Assembly: GCA_007844125.1 (NCBI GenBank)
Contig: CM017556.1
Coordinates: 81,886,978-81,950,977 of the forward strand
DNA length: 64,000 nt
Direction: 5' to 3'
DNA from: Sinonovacula constricta
Taxonomy: Eukaryota; Mollusca; Bivalvia; Cardiida; Solecurtidae
Of the stretch, positions 1 through 11,010 are shown one piece after another. How positions within the stretch are numbered: position 1 is the first letter of the stretch; every line of letters begins with the position of its first letter. The position numbers were made by a program, and so were the translations under genes. The notes beneath the pieces are model-generated. The model did no database searches, was not told the DNA's origin, and saw only the letters and a list, made by a program, of their open reading frames with translations.

Positions 1-1167
1 CTCTGATATTGCAAAAAGAATGCATTCATTTATTCGTATATTCAACTTGGCCATTGCTGACATTTACAAGTTGACAACGGTCTTAGGAAAAATAGTCTTG
101 TCACATTTGCGTAAATTTCCTGATAATTTCGGTCCCCGTTTACGAGAAATATTATACCATCAAGACGGGACATTTTAAACAGAATTAATAAAACATTGTT
201 TGATGTCATCTGAACACATTAACTCCTTTATATATCACAAAAAGTTTTTTGTTCTAAAGTATGCCTTGTTGAAAAAAAAAACGGTATTCTAATCCGATCT
301 CGGAAAATAATCACATTCTTGGGGATACTTCTTGAGGAACAACTGAACCTACCACGGATATTTTCCTATCTTATGAACCTGGGTCATACACGGTAAATCG
401 CATATTTTTGTTAAACTAATGTGACATAAATAAACATTTTTTTAGTTTATATCATACAAACATCAAGTAATCATATTTTATTATTCCTTAAATTGTCGGA
501 TAATTGACTTTATCAAGCTGATCGGGTGTCTGATAACAATACCTTTTACAAGTGGTTCCACCCTCGTCCTGTAAAAGACATACTAAAAAAGAATACAAAA
601 AAGATATGTGATTTAAAATTATACAATGCATTTCTGACACAACGTAGCCTAGTAAGTGGTGTTTATTTTGAAAGTGCCGATACATAGCCATAGTTTAGTT
701 TGTATAATAATAGTAGCACTTCACATTAGAGCAATAGCTGCATCATGTCCGTAAAATAAAGCATTGGTTTCAAAGTATTTGTTCTAAATGTTACAATTTC
801 ACATCGTTGTAAATATTATTTTAAACAGAAACAATGTAGAGATGGTACGCAGCGGCAGCTTAGAATAATAAGGTACGTTCCGTTCTGTTGAGGTTAGGTT
901 TTCTTATTTAGATTGTACATTTTGCATAATTGATGCGATCATTATATTTGTATGTATTTCCTTATGATATAATCTTGAAAACAGCAGAAAAATACATGTT
1001 TATATTATATGTCAATTTAAAAGTAGATTTCACTAGAACAGATCGACGATTGTAGGGGAACTTTATTGCTGATATACAGTAGAGGGTCCAAGCCTTAAAT
1101 ACATACACAACTTTGTTTAAAATGTCAACATACATTATCTATTCCAGGTTTCCAGGTACGCTGTAGT
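1..1167. other. AT-rich noncoding flank left of the island, copy 1
   Basis: No coding signal, RNA gene or recognisable mobile element was seen. The short open frames have no domain-like composition. The stretch is nearly identical to 36150-37320, apart from a 4-base indel near 110, A-run length changes and a few substitutions. Confidence 0.6.
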
Positions 1168-1180
1168 GGGGGGGGGGGGG
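1168..1180 (+). repeat. G homopolymer (G13) at the island border, copy 1
   Basis: A run of 13 G separates the AT-rich flank from the GC-richer island. Copy 2 has 18 G at 37321-37338, so the tract length is unstable or poorly sequenced. It lies just outside the virus-like pseudogenes and may mark the insertion end or a poly-C/G tail. Confidence 0.9.
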
Positions 1181-1261
1181 CGTCGACACATGCAGGAGCT
1201 GAGAGAGCGGGAGTAATCAAATTTTTTGAAAGCTCCGCTAGCGCTTCTTAGCGACCTTCTT

Positions 1262-1824
1262 CTAGGAATATTTTCCGTCTGCCAGGGCTTTGCTCATGAT
1301 GTTGGAGATGGTATTCAGCTTTGCTTGGGCCATCGCCTCGATGCGCCGATGCTTAACGAGTTTATGGGATAGCCGCCTCCCAGCCACATTGCCAATAACA
1401 GAGCGAGCCGCGCAACCAAGAGACACAATCCCGAGCCCTACAGCAATCGGAAGGGCAACGACTGTCGATATGAGAAATACACCCCCGATTCCAAGCCAAG
1501 CGCCAACGGTCTCCAAAGCAGCGTCGGTGCTATCTACGGAATTCAACACCCTCTTGTGTTTCTTGCTGAGGCTTGCCCTTTTTCGACTTCTCGCTCTAAC
1601 TCTGCCTGGATTCGGGTTATCTGCTGTAGACGGTAAGCGTGAACATCACCTTCAGTTGGCAGGGTAGGATATATTGGTAGGGCTGTTGGAATCACTCCGT
1701 CCTTCATGTCCGGTTCGATGTTTCCACCCTCACATCTCCAGTTCAAAAAGCAGCGCAACCAGTCCCAAAGCAGTAGTCCGACTCGATTCCCGTGTCTGAA
1801 ACTTAATAAAAGCACCTTTATCAA
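1262..1824 (-). pseudogene. Decayed membrane-protein gene of the virus-like island, copy 1
   Basis: The gene reads leftward in two overlapping frames. The upstream part (1543-1824, 93 codons) ends in a charged, helix-forming stretch rich in Glu/Arg/Gln (residues ~63-86). The downstream part (1262-1549, 95 codons) has a long hydrophobic, Gly/Ala/Val-rich segment at residues ~16-53, long enough for one or two membrane helices, then a basic helical tail ending near the motif ALADG. The two parts look like N- and C-terminal pieces of one protein separated by a frameshift near 1545. The likely role is a small structural or membrane protein of the parent element, which is inferred from its setting only. 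Copy 2 carries a further 58-bp deletion. It could also be two unrelated short ORFs, but the copy-1 continuity argues against that. Confidence 0.45.
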
Positions 1825-2077
1825 CTTCTAGTGGTTGTTGGAAAGTTTTCTGAACGGAATATTTGCATGGATTCTAAGTTATTTCGTAACAATCGAAACT
1901 TTCCACCTACTGTAACGCCCACATTAGCCATCTCTTTCGATTTTCCATTATGTTGAGCCGCAGATAAAGACATAGCCAAGCCAGTATCTTTCCTTTTTTC
2001 GTCATGAAGTATCCCAGTTTACTATGGCTATTACCATCCGAGTTTGATCCGAACGACGATTGAAATGCGCCGCCCTC
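1825..2077 (-). other. Decayed spacer between island genes, copy 1
   Basis: This stretch has no long open frame. Short leftward stretches with coding-like composition suggest it was once part of the gene upstream or downstream. I cannot assign it. Confidence 0.3.
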
Positions 2078-2507
2078 CTAAGTGCCGCGCTCTCCCGCTT
2101 TAATGGTAACTATGGTCTTGGGACTTAAGCTGTTAACGTATGTTTTGTTTGCAGCCTCGTTCGAACGAGATGGAAGATCCAAATTCACTTTCCGGTGATT
2201 TTTTTAGATTAAGATGACCTTCCATAACCGTGTCATCGTTTTTCAGGAGGACTTTATCCTTTACGCGCCTCCACCATTCATCGGCTATTTCCACCAGAAC
2301 CGCATCCGTAAGTAATTTGACGTCAGCGACGTTCATGATCCGACCCCCCATTAGGTCTACATCACTATTCTGGTCCTTTTTAATGTAGTAGGTCAAATCA
2401 GGAGCACTCTGTAGCGAAGCAATTTTATCGAGGTAAGCCCGAGTAGCGTAGTCTGCACTGGGTTTCCACACCTCCGCCCCCAAACCACGCCCACAAAAGA
2501 TACTCAT
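2078..2507 (-). pseudogene. Tail-fibre-like repeat protein, frameshifted, copy 1
   Basis: The leftward frame opens at 2507, one base after the stop of the upstream gene (2509-2511). It encodes about 100 residues in common with copy 2 before a run of seven T near 2200 shifts the frame. The frame then closes at 2133 instead of 2078. Residues ~49-73 contain a motif with the pattern Asp-Leu-x-Gly-Gly-x-x-Ile-x-Asn-Val-Ala-Asp followed by Asp-Ala-Val. This is the hallmark of short repeats in phage tail fibres and in related proteins of virus-like elements in invertebrates. The likely role is a fibre or spike subunit, by family resemblance only. No signal peptide or catalytic motif is seen. Copy 2 has six T and keeps the longer frame. 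Confidence 0.5.
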
Positions 2508-2508
2508 T

Positions 2509-3164
2509 TCACCCCAAGGACGCGATCACTGGCAAACCGTGGTTGTCTATTCTGTTACCACGTTCATCTCTAACAGAGATTGTAAGCTCAGAGATTGTCC
2601 CCTCTCTCAGGAGCTTGAACTCGGGATTAGGGAATACGGATGATTTGATCTCCTGGTACGACCAGCCACCGACAGCGACGACAGCGAGCAGACTACTCAG
2701 GGCCCGTTCAAAGAGTTCTTAGCGGCGTTCGTCTCTACTAGGTGGATAAACAACAACATATGCGGACTGAAATTTACAGACGGCCCCATTGCGGCCTGGT
2801 TGGAATTAACGACGCGTCTGTTCGAAGCCTAGAAGCTCCAGAACGGACCTTAGTGAAAATGAACATTAAGATTGAGTATTCCGGTAGTTTCATCAAGCTT
2901 TATGTTTAGGCCGCGGAGTTGGACGCTGGCTCTGAGGTATTCTTGCAGCTGCTGAAAGGTCAATAGGCCCCGACGCACATGTGTTCTCTCATTGGATGAG
3001 GTTACATACTCGGTGTTCATAATGTTGAACAAGCCAACCGCGTACGTGATCGACCGCAGACCGATCTTCAAACTCCTGTCCCTGTTGTCTATGGACTGTT
3101 GAAGACAGGTCGGGCCTGTAGTAATATCGGCGATCGTTTGAAACAATTTGCACACGATAGACAA
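2509..3164 (-). pseudogene. Conserved virus-like hypothetical gene, broken, copy 1
   Basis: An ATG at 3164 opens 104 codons (to 2850) with a conserved-looking core around residues 25-50 (DNRDRSLKIGL at 26-36, then an aromatic/hydrophobic strand). Coding-like sequence resumes in other leftward frames at about 2700-2790 and 2509-2705. The last stretch contains the motif SVRDERG and ends at a TGA (2509-2511) one base before the tail-fibre-like gene. The original gene therefore probably ran about 650 bp and is now broken by at least two frameshifts or stops. Its start is 5 bp from the divergent start at 3170, so the two genes may have shared a bidirectional promoter. The function is unknown. A minor structural protein is plausible from the context. 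Confidence 0.45.
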
Positions 3165-3169
3165 TCTTC

Positions 3170-4004
3170 ATGGAGGCCTTTACCTTCAATAGCGGCGTAA
3201 AGTATAAGGCCGGGGGATATCCACGGAGCCGTAACGCTAGAAACTTGTTCATCCTAAATATAACGGCAGGCCCAAACCAGTTCTTCACCGCCAGCCTGCC
3301 CGATATCTGGCAACAATACCTACTGCCCAAGATCACAGCAGAGGCCACGGTTCAAGATTGGACCAATAGCCCGATAAAGTTCTGGCAGAACCAGCTGAAC
3401 TTCGCGTGTGGTGCGCAACGGCAGGCTGCGGGGTTTCATTCAACGACCACCTAAGCGGAACAGAGGGGCGTGCCACCTCCTCATTCAGTCTGTCTACCTC
3501 TTCCATTTCTACTGGGACCTCCAGCAGGATTTGTCCTGGGATCCCGTGAACAATACTTACGACAGGAGAGTGTATGGAGGCTTTGCCAGGAATTTTGGGT
3601 CTTCCCCCAGACAGACTGGCGACATAAAGAGTACCCCAACAGTTGCGGCATGTGGGGATGTCCACACCAGAGGGCCCGTTGCATGGACCCAGACCGACTT
3701 CCGACACGACAGTGAGGAAAAAAGACGTCGCAAGCCAGAACGCCGGAAGCCTAGACCCCGAGCGCATGACGTTCAAGTCGGGGGTCTCTGGAGGTCGTCA
3801 TTACGGGATTTCGTCTTGCGACTATCGGCCGCCTAAAAAAATTACATTGTGTTCATCGAGCAAGATCCAGGAGTTGATGGCTCCTGGAGCACGTTCGTGC
3901 TAAATGTCTCGAAAGGCATTGAGCGAAGCAGCGACTCGATCCGCACCTTATCCTATAAGTTAAAATCTTTTATTAAGGAAACCAGAGCCTTGCTTATTGG
4001 ATAA
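3170..4004 (+). pseudogene. Capsid-like conserved virus-like gene, multiply frameshifted, copy 1
   Basis: The ATG at 3170 opens 94 codons (to 3454) rich in aromatic and beta-strand-like residues, including the stretches NLFILNITAGPNQFFTAS (residues 25-42) and PIKFWQNQLNFA (68-79). Near 3400 the recognisable reading moves to another frame. It alternates among the three rightward frames through about 3830 and is last seen in an open frame from 3837 to the TAA at 4002-4004. At least three frameshifts are needed to explain this, so the gene is dead. The beta-rich composition and its place opposite a structural cluster suggest a capsid or other structural protein. This is an inference, and a non-structural role cannot be excluded. 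Copy 2 lacks 46 bp (3659-3704). Confidence 0.45.
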
Positions 4005-4756
4005 GTCTTCGCTAAACACTGGGAACGCAGGTGCGATTGTCGCATATAGCAAATATCATACGCCACAAAGTCGCTAAAAGGGCCGCTTTGATTGTAAAAT
4101 TATGGAATAGACAGACCGAACATGAAACAACGTTCTTTGTAATCTTATTCAAGTAAGACAAGCTTGAACAGGTATAAACAAGCTTCATTACCGTCTGAGC
4201 GTTATTGCTACCTTATACCCCAAAAATCCTGTACGTTTATCGTTGATATGTACGGAGACTCGGAAGTGCTAGTCTGATTTAATCTAGTTTTAAGGATCGT
4301 TGTTTCTGTTTCATTAATTAAGCACATATCATGGCACATCATAGCACCACACCTAAAAGTCACATTTGTATGGAAATGAAATAACTGTTTTACTAGTTAA
4401 TTATAAGTAATGCTGCTCGGACAGACACATTCATTTCTATCACTGTCTGCAACACATATAAAGAAAGGGCTTTAAAAACACAACGTATTGTCTGCCAAAT
4501 TACGTTCTAGAGCTTTGGAACCTGTACAATGGAAACTCTTAAATGTCATAGATATATGATATGATTATGTTATACTGAATATAAGTAATATAATATGAGA
4601 AGCATGGATAGTATTTTCAGAAAAAAACAGCAACAAAAACAAATTAATGTTCAACTAACATAAAATCCGTGTTTTAATCAGGACGTCTTCTTTTTATGTG
4701 TTTACTTCAACGCATAGACCTTCTTGGGAAAAAGTCTTAATAAAGCAAATAACTGA
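4005..4756. other. Noncoding gap between island and retroelement remnant, copy 1
   Basis: Composition falls back to AT-rich by about 4100, so the right border of the island lies between 4005 and 4100. I see no terminal inverted repeat matching the left border. Copy 2 carries a ~25-bp difference near 40380. No gene is seen. Confidence 0.5.
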
Positions 4757-5305
4757 CATTTAAATGCAGCATTTCTAGACATTGAGATCAATATTTCCAA
4801 TGACAACGTCTCTACTAAAATCTATGACAAGAGAGATGATTTCAACTTTAGTATTGTGAATTATCCATACCTTGATGGTGATTCACCTCGTGCTACCTCC
4901 TATGGTATTTACATATCACAACTTACAAGGTTTGCACGAGTTTGTACTAAAGTAGAAGATTTCAATGCTAGAAACCTGTTTATTTCTTCTAAACTGTTAC
5001 AGCAAGGCTTTCGTTTTCATAAATTAAGAAAGGCATTTTCAAAATTCTTTCACCGCAATGATTTTATTGCTTCTAAGTATAATAGCAGTATGAAAACACT
5101 TATGCAGAAAGGCATAAGCCATCCTGCATTTTATGGAAATGTTTTATACAAGTTAAAGAAGATCAAGGGTCTCAATAACTTTTCTGACCACTTTACAAAA
5201 CTTATCAGAAAATGTATTGCAGACGGTTACAACCCGGGAATACTTCGATGTACTGCATTGCTTGCAATTGACCCTTTTACAGTCAAGAACTTGCATTGCT
5301 TTTAA
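4757..5305 (+). pseudogene. Retroelement reverse-transcriptase ORF, C-terminal remnant, copy 1
   Basis: An open frame starts just after a TGA at 4754-4756 and ends with TAA at 5303-5305, giving 182 sense codons with no in-frame ATG near its start, as expected for a 5'-truncated insertion. It contains the motifs YDKRDDFNF and YGIYISQLTRFARVC followed by a basic helical region with FHKLRKAFSKFF. I recognise these as the conserved segment downstream of the catalytic palm in reverse-transcriptase ORFs that are abundant in bivalves. The catalytic palm with its YxDD box is missing. In the parent element the protein would copy the element's RNA into DNA, but here only the tail survives. Clade assignment (non-LTR, Penelope-like or DIRS-like) is not possible from this piece. 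Copy 2 (40839-41387) keeps the same frame with about two changes. Confidence 0.75.
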
Positions 5306-6100
5306 ATTACACGATGACCGGACAGGTCGTTGAGACTATATGAAAACAGTGACTTAAAGCCATAATTGGACAGTCACTGTTGGATTTCTTGTCTCTTCAT
5401 CTCTCCAGTCGTGCCCTATACAGGTGGGACAACTTGAGCAGTCTCCATACCCTTAACGTGAGATTGCACAGTAGGTATAACATCGGGATTTTTTTAATCT
5501 TTATCATATATAATATGTCAACTGCGGATAAATCCTCGGCGTTTATAATATGTTTTTTTAAACGATTAACTCTAAACAATACTACGTTTTATTTTGTTGA
5601 TTTTCTAAAATTCTATTGTTTCTTCCATATTGTTTACATTTCACTTTTGACACTTTTGGCATATGACGTCATGGCATTTATGACGTCATTATATGGTTCT
5701 TATAATATATCAGCGCTTGTACTGCTTTATTTTATTTTAAACTACTCTCTCATTTGGAATTTTTTGGTTGCTGAGGCTTATATCTACTGTAAATACTGTA
5801 CATATGTTCATTATATCTGTTTTAACTCCCGATGCAGGTGCTTACTGTTAGTTGTGTCACTTTGACGGGATACTTTTATTTACACTGTTTGTTTGATAGA
5901 AAAACCGCCAGGAAGTGCGAGGTTGGAGCGCTCCACAAACCAGGTTTAAGCACCCCAGTTGGCCCTTTTGCCGACTGTTCCAAGGCGGTAACTGATGGTT
6001 TTTCTTTTTGTGTGTTATGTCTCGTCTCTGTGTTTTTTGTCACATTTACATTTACCTTGTCTGCCTTGGTCTGCAGGTAGATAAAATTTAAATATCTGTG
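5306..6100 (+). mobile_element. Probable 3' region of the retroelement, copy 1
   Basis: This sequence follows the reverse-transcriptase stop directly. It contains two TGACGTCA palindromes (5664-5671 and 5681-5688), each matching the CRE/ATF site. It then has a GC-richer island at 5904-5990 with the palindrome GGAGCGCTCC (5925-5934) enclosed by complementary ACCGCC (5904-5909) and GGCGGT (5984-5989). Open frames at 5380-5865 and 5832-6080 are low-complexity and hydrophobic and are more likely chance. I recall similar GC islands downstream of this reverse-transcriptase family in bivalves, but this is unverified. The 3' end is not defined because no poly-A or target duplication was found. Confidence 0.5.
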
Positions 6101-9100
6101 AAAATTTTGATAGGACCTTTTCTTATTTACCTTTTCTTGCTCTGCATTTTGAAGTTCTTGCTTTTTTAACGTGAGTTACTTGCCATAATATGTGAATAAT
6201 ATTGTGACATTGGTACCATGACCCGTAAAAAGAAGAAGACGCATTTATAAAAAACGTATAACGTGTCTGGACGAAACCAATCGATATGAAACTAATAAAC
6301 TTTATTTAAGGTACCATCGGAAGCTAAAAATGTTCTACGCGCAAAATTATTGCCAAACCCTCGTTGTATCATAATCAATATTATCAGACTTGACAGACGG
6401 TGGATTCACACGACCCGACTCTCTTCACTCCGTTCTACTTTATGATATAATGGTCATCAAAACGGTCAGAAGGTCATAATATATGTAACTTACGTCGACA
6501 GCGGTCTTTAGGAGCATCTCATAATAGTGTCGAATTAAAACCGAGATAAGGTTCGAAATGTATCTGAAATGTGCTGATACTTCTACACTACAAGGGACCT
6601 TCGTGTGAACAAATTATACAAATAAAGACTTGTGCTGAGGTCAGTGTAAAGTCACACACCCTATTAAATTACGCTGCTATTGTTGTATTTTAACAACAAG
6701 CCATCCGCGCTTCTCATTGCAACATAAAACCTTCACAGAAGTCGATCCAATCCGCCAGCGTTCATTTCCTCAGTCTTTTCTCACATTTGCTCTCAACAGA
6801 TAATCACAAAAAGCATTCACTGCTACAGAGGTTACATTTTTTGTTTTGTTTTATGTTACATTTTCCCTTAATGTTATCAAATCAGCATCAGACACTCTGA
6901 CAACTGGCGATTACTTTTATCAGACGCCATAATGTGTCACAATAGTGCGCATGAAAAGAACACGGCCGTCAGTATTATGTTTTAGGTGCTCAAGTAAAAA
7001 CTTGAGTCGGTATCACTTTATATTGACTCACGCATGACCGACGCTCGACCAAGAAAAACACTTTAAATTCATGGGGTATGTGATACAATATATAAATTCA
7101 TTGTAATTAGAAAGATTGAGGTGATATCTCCTTGCAGAATGGCATAATTTAATATTCTCGATGTTTGTTTTGCCTAATCTTCGGCCACATGCAAGGAATA
7201 TTTGAATTATTATTTTGTTTGAAGAAAGAATACGTTTAACATAAACACCTATGCTTTCAACTTTCTAAACCTTCCGTGAACACATTGACAATGAACGTAA
7301 ATTAACGTATTTCTCATAGTTGGGACAAACGTCGATGCCTCTTTTTCATGGACAAAAGAATGGTCATGGGGAAGGCATTAACTGTGAAAATAGGACATAA
7401 ATGGTGTGACAACATTTGGGGTAAATGTTTACTTGTTGTCCTTACTAGATACCGATGTATACTCACGTGTGGTATTCGATGTATAATCCCGACAGGTAAG
7501 TTCCTCTATGATATAATTATAAATAGCATTATAACATATTGTTCTTTATCTTATGTAATGTGTTACGCTTGGTCAATGTAATGCTTTGCCCTTCTGAAAA
7601 AATATTTTACACATACATACTGTAATTGCCCTTACATGGTCCAGTCTCAATTTGCAAGTGTATTACATGGTATAGGTAAAATTTAATAAATAAATACACA
7701 TAAGTGCTCACAATTTTCTCTTACTTTTATGTTATAATGATATGTATAATTCCGATCGTAGAGAACGGTTAATCATGAGACAATTCAATAAAGATATTCA
7801 TGCAAGGTTTTTAAATAAATGTGGGTAAGGACAAACAGCAATGGGCATACCGAGTATATATTACTGTGATACGCAGTTCAGGATAAATACGCGTGTTTCG
7901 TCCGAAGCCGACCTTTAGATACAAGAAGGTGAATTGTCCCAAGACAATAACGTGTTTTTCTTACCTTTCCATCTTTCTCAAGTGACTGTTCATATATCGG
8001 CGTGCAGTAAATTGACGTTTAATAAAAACAATTGAAAATGACCTTCATTTTTTCGGAAAAAGTTCAGTGGCCTTATGAGAAACAATATATTTAATTGAAA
8101 AGAAATGTATATACAACAGAAGTAAACAAGAATGAGGAATTAATCTTGAGATTTAGAACGTAACGTGTTGCAGATTGGCGGGCGAAATGTTTTATAAAGT
8201 TTAGAATTACATTGTTTAAAAAAGCTTTAATTTGTAAAGTTTTCAAATTTACATTTAGAAATGAACTGTTGACAATGCGTTGACACCAAATCTTTAGATA
8301 TCGAACACAAACACCTTAAACAAACTTACCTTGTACACTTATAAAATCAAATTAATTGTAATTACTTTTAAAAATTACAAAAAAATTGCCAGCAAAAACA
8401 GATATAACTTTTAATTTTTAATTTATACCTAAAAATAATGGGTCTTACTGAAATGCTAGATTCAAATGTACTTTTTTTCAGCAGTTGTAGATTAGTTATT
8501 TTTGACTTCTGTCGTAGTATCTTTAATGTTCATTATTTTTGGTCAATGCTTACAATGAGTCCTATAAGTTGAAGTTAAATGCATTGTAAAACTCGTTAGG
8601 ACTATATTAAAATACGGTCAAAAGGAAAATAAGGCAATGCCATTAGCGAGACGCCCGATCGAGAGATCCCAACCGGAGGGTGAAATATTTGGACGAAAAC
8701 GTGTTTAAGGCATTTGAAGTACATAAGCCACTAGTATTTACATGGCCATATATTGATGTTTCCACGGACCCTTTGAACCGAAGTAATGATGTTGAGCCGA
8801 TTATAATTCGATACGTTATAGAACGTATAACAACAGCATTGCGATAAGCAATAATGCATTCAGAGATGTAATATCGTAACTCCCTACTGAGGATCCATCA
8901 GAGAGATAAGAAAAGACTAAACCACTTTCCATCTTAGCACAGAATACATGCATCATGACGAAAAAGGTTCAATTAACGAAACACGTTACATGTAAACATA
9001 TGTTGGAGGATGCATATGCCGCCTTAGTTTTTTTCTAAATTGCTAATGTTTACTTATAGTTATGTATTGGTATTGGTATATGATTCGACGTCTGCTAAAT

Positions 9101-11010
9101 GCTAAATGCTAAAAATACAATACACGCGAACTTTAAAATTGAATATAGTTTATGAAATTGAACAGTAGTACAATGTCGGTATGCATGGACTTTACGAAAC
9201 TGCGAATCAATTAAGATGCATCAACAACGGACTTTTTAAGTATTTGCGTATGCATACCTTAAATTGGTTGTGTTCTGTTTATTATTCGTAAGACGTGTCT
9301 TTACCGTTTTCATATAACATGTATATGTTGACTTTGAATGTTACTATGATCGTGTACTTTAACACTTTAAAGAAAATGTTATTGTGTTTTCTTTGTAAAC
9401 ATACTCTCTGGTATTCAAATCATGAATAGTCACTTGTAGAAGCCTGTTTATTTATTCCTGAATTAGTACGTTCTGCAGGAATAAACATCTTAAACACAGA
9501 CCTTTCGATCGGAAAAGAAATATGTTTATCCCACTAACACATATTTAACACAGTTTGATTATGTCAAATCTTCATATTTTCATTCGGAATCGAAACTGAC
9601 GTATATATGTCAGTTAGTAGTATATATCATAGCCAACCAACCTAACTTCTTATCATCAAAATAATCTTTGATTCAGCTTTAGTAGGTAAATACATTATAA
9701 CTAGGAATATATATCTATACAGACACGAACTGACACAATATTAGTAAATTTAGTTGTTTTAATTTAAACTAGTTGTATATAACAATTGCCATAAATGAGA
9801 CACAATGTAAACCTTACACGTGTCTAAATGAAAATAACTCGATTACATAACACTAACATGTAAGTTAGTAAAGTAATTAGTGTTTATTCACGTTGGATAT
9901 ATTGCATGTGTCTATAATTAACAAAAACGTCTCTGCAGAATATATTGTTTAGGTTAACACTTACAAAACATAGTGTTGATAAATTAATCTTATCCGATAA
10001 CAATAAAGTGAAGTAGACATTATTCAACAGGAAACAACTCATTCATCGACTTTTGAGATCATTTTTCAAACACGTATACATTTTCCTTCTATTATTTGGA
10101 GTTAGATATATTGAAAATTATCCGCTATCATTTGCGTTGTACAAGTATGCCTTAAATAATACACTATGATACACTAGCAATTTCGTATTACTAAGCATTT
10201 AAGGCTGGATCTTTTCCTAGCTAGGCAATAGTTATACATAGGATGTGTGAAATCTAATTCTGAGATTAATGCATTCGGAAATCATGTTTTCACTTTCTAT
10301 TCTATCTCTGGCTATATTATGGTTATATGAGTGCAAGGCTCCATCCGCAGCTTTGATATGCAAGATTTTGCGTCGTTACGGATTGGGCGAAACATAATGC
10401 TTGGTTTGATGGTGTCTTTTCTTGCTATGAAATATGATATGATTTAAACCTGACATTTTCCTTCAGATGGCTTTAGACAACAGTCGCCAAGATGCCAAAG
10501 CTAGTATAATATTTAGGACCCCATGGTTGGAAGTATGGCAACATTTTATTGATTAGATTATTGCAAACAAAAATGTTTGCACCTTTTTTATGACACTACT
10601 ACGTATTGGATTAAGTAATTCTATAATTATTAACACCATTCTTTTTATCTTCGAAAATGATTGATTATTCAGCCATGCGCTTGTTGACGAACAATGATAT
10701 GTGTAGTTTATCTTTATGCACCGAACCTTCCGATAACATGATAACATAGTAGCATAACCTTTAACTGGCAAAAATGCATATTATAAGCGAGTGAAATTAC
10801 TAAAATGAGTCCTATGCTCGTTCGGGGAAAGCAAACATTTAAGAATGAACATTTGATACTTAAATCTGGACGGGAGACGTGTCTCTTGTAATGTTGTGGT
10901 ATTTCCCTAGAACAGACGATGTATTGCACGTTTACCTATTATATTAATACAATTAAATAGTACCATTTTTCATGCTAACTATAATAAAAATACCTTTATT
11001 TTTTCTTCAC
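6101..11010. other. Long AT-rich noncoding segment, copy 1
   Basis: I see no supported gene. A 77-codon open frame at 7348-7581, shared by both copies, contains a consensus 5' splice donor (CAG then GTAAGT at 7496), but it has no recognisable protein. An old repeat block lies at ~6360-6560. Small perfect or near-perfect hairpins occur at 9594-9615 and 10563-10580. Copy 2 (42183-47088) is about 98-99% identical by eye. Confidence 0.5.
6360..6560 (+). repeat. Diverged repeat block related to 11110-11320
   Basis: The order of short matches is preserved: a segment ending AATCAATA, then CTTGACAGA, GATTCACA, a TTCACT segment and ACGGTCAGAA. All of them recur at ~11140-11260 in the same orientation with many substitutions. 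This marks an old duplication or two copies of one repeat family inside the 36-kb unit. Confidence 0.5.

Larger units (their letters stand above)
1181..4004. mobile_element. Degenerate endogenous virus-like (giant-element-like) gene island, copy 1
   Basis: This 2.8-kb island is visibly richer in G+C than the ~30-35% GC flanks and is densely packed with decayed coding sequence. Three or four genes run leftward (1262-3164) and one runs rightward (3170-4004). The divergent start codons are only 5 bp apart, and one leftward stop is a single base from the next start. This compactness is typical of viruses and large virus-like transposons and unlike animal genes. The gene set (hydrophobic glycine/alanine-rich membrane protein, tail-fibre-like repeat protein, capsid-like conserved protein) resembles conserved hypothetical proteins that recur together in invertebrate genomes. 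I recognise the set by impression only and cannot assign a virus family. No polymerase, integrase, ATPase or clear terminal inverted repeats remain, so it is a fragment. Every gene is disrupted in at least one copy. Confidence 0.5.

Noticed and set aside
488..691. 67-codon minus-strand ORF in the left flank
   Set aside because: Short, with no domain-like features, and preserved in copy 2 only because the flank is nearly identical.
1290..1667. 125-codon plus-strand ORF opposite the membrane-protein pseudogene
   Set aside because: It is a shadow of the leftward gene. The minus strand has the hydrophobic segment and helical tail that make sense as a protein.
3333..3776. 147-codon minus-strand ORF opposite the capsid-like pseudogene
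   Set aside because: It is a shadow frame in GC-richer sequence, while the plus strand carries the family-like motifs.
5380..5865. 161-codon hydrophobic ORF after the reverse-transcriptase remnant
   Set aside because: It starts at TTG, is low-complexity from T-rich DNA, and is split in copy 2 (41462-41731 and 41744-41947). It is more likely a retroelement 3' region.
5900..6000. Hammerhead ribozyme in the retroelement 3' region
   Set aside because: The CTGATG-like stretch lacks the CTGATGA core and a correctly placed GAAA with closing stems. No convincing core was found elsewhere in the window.
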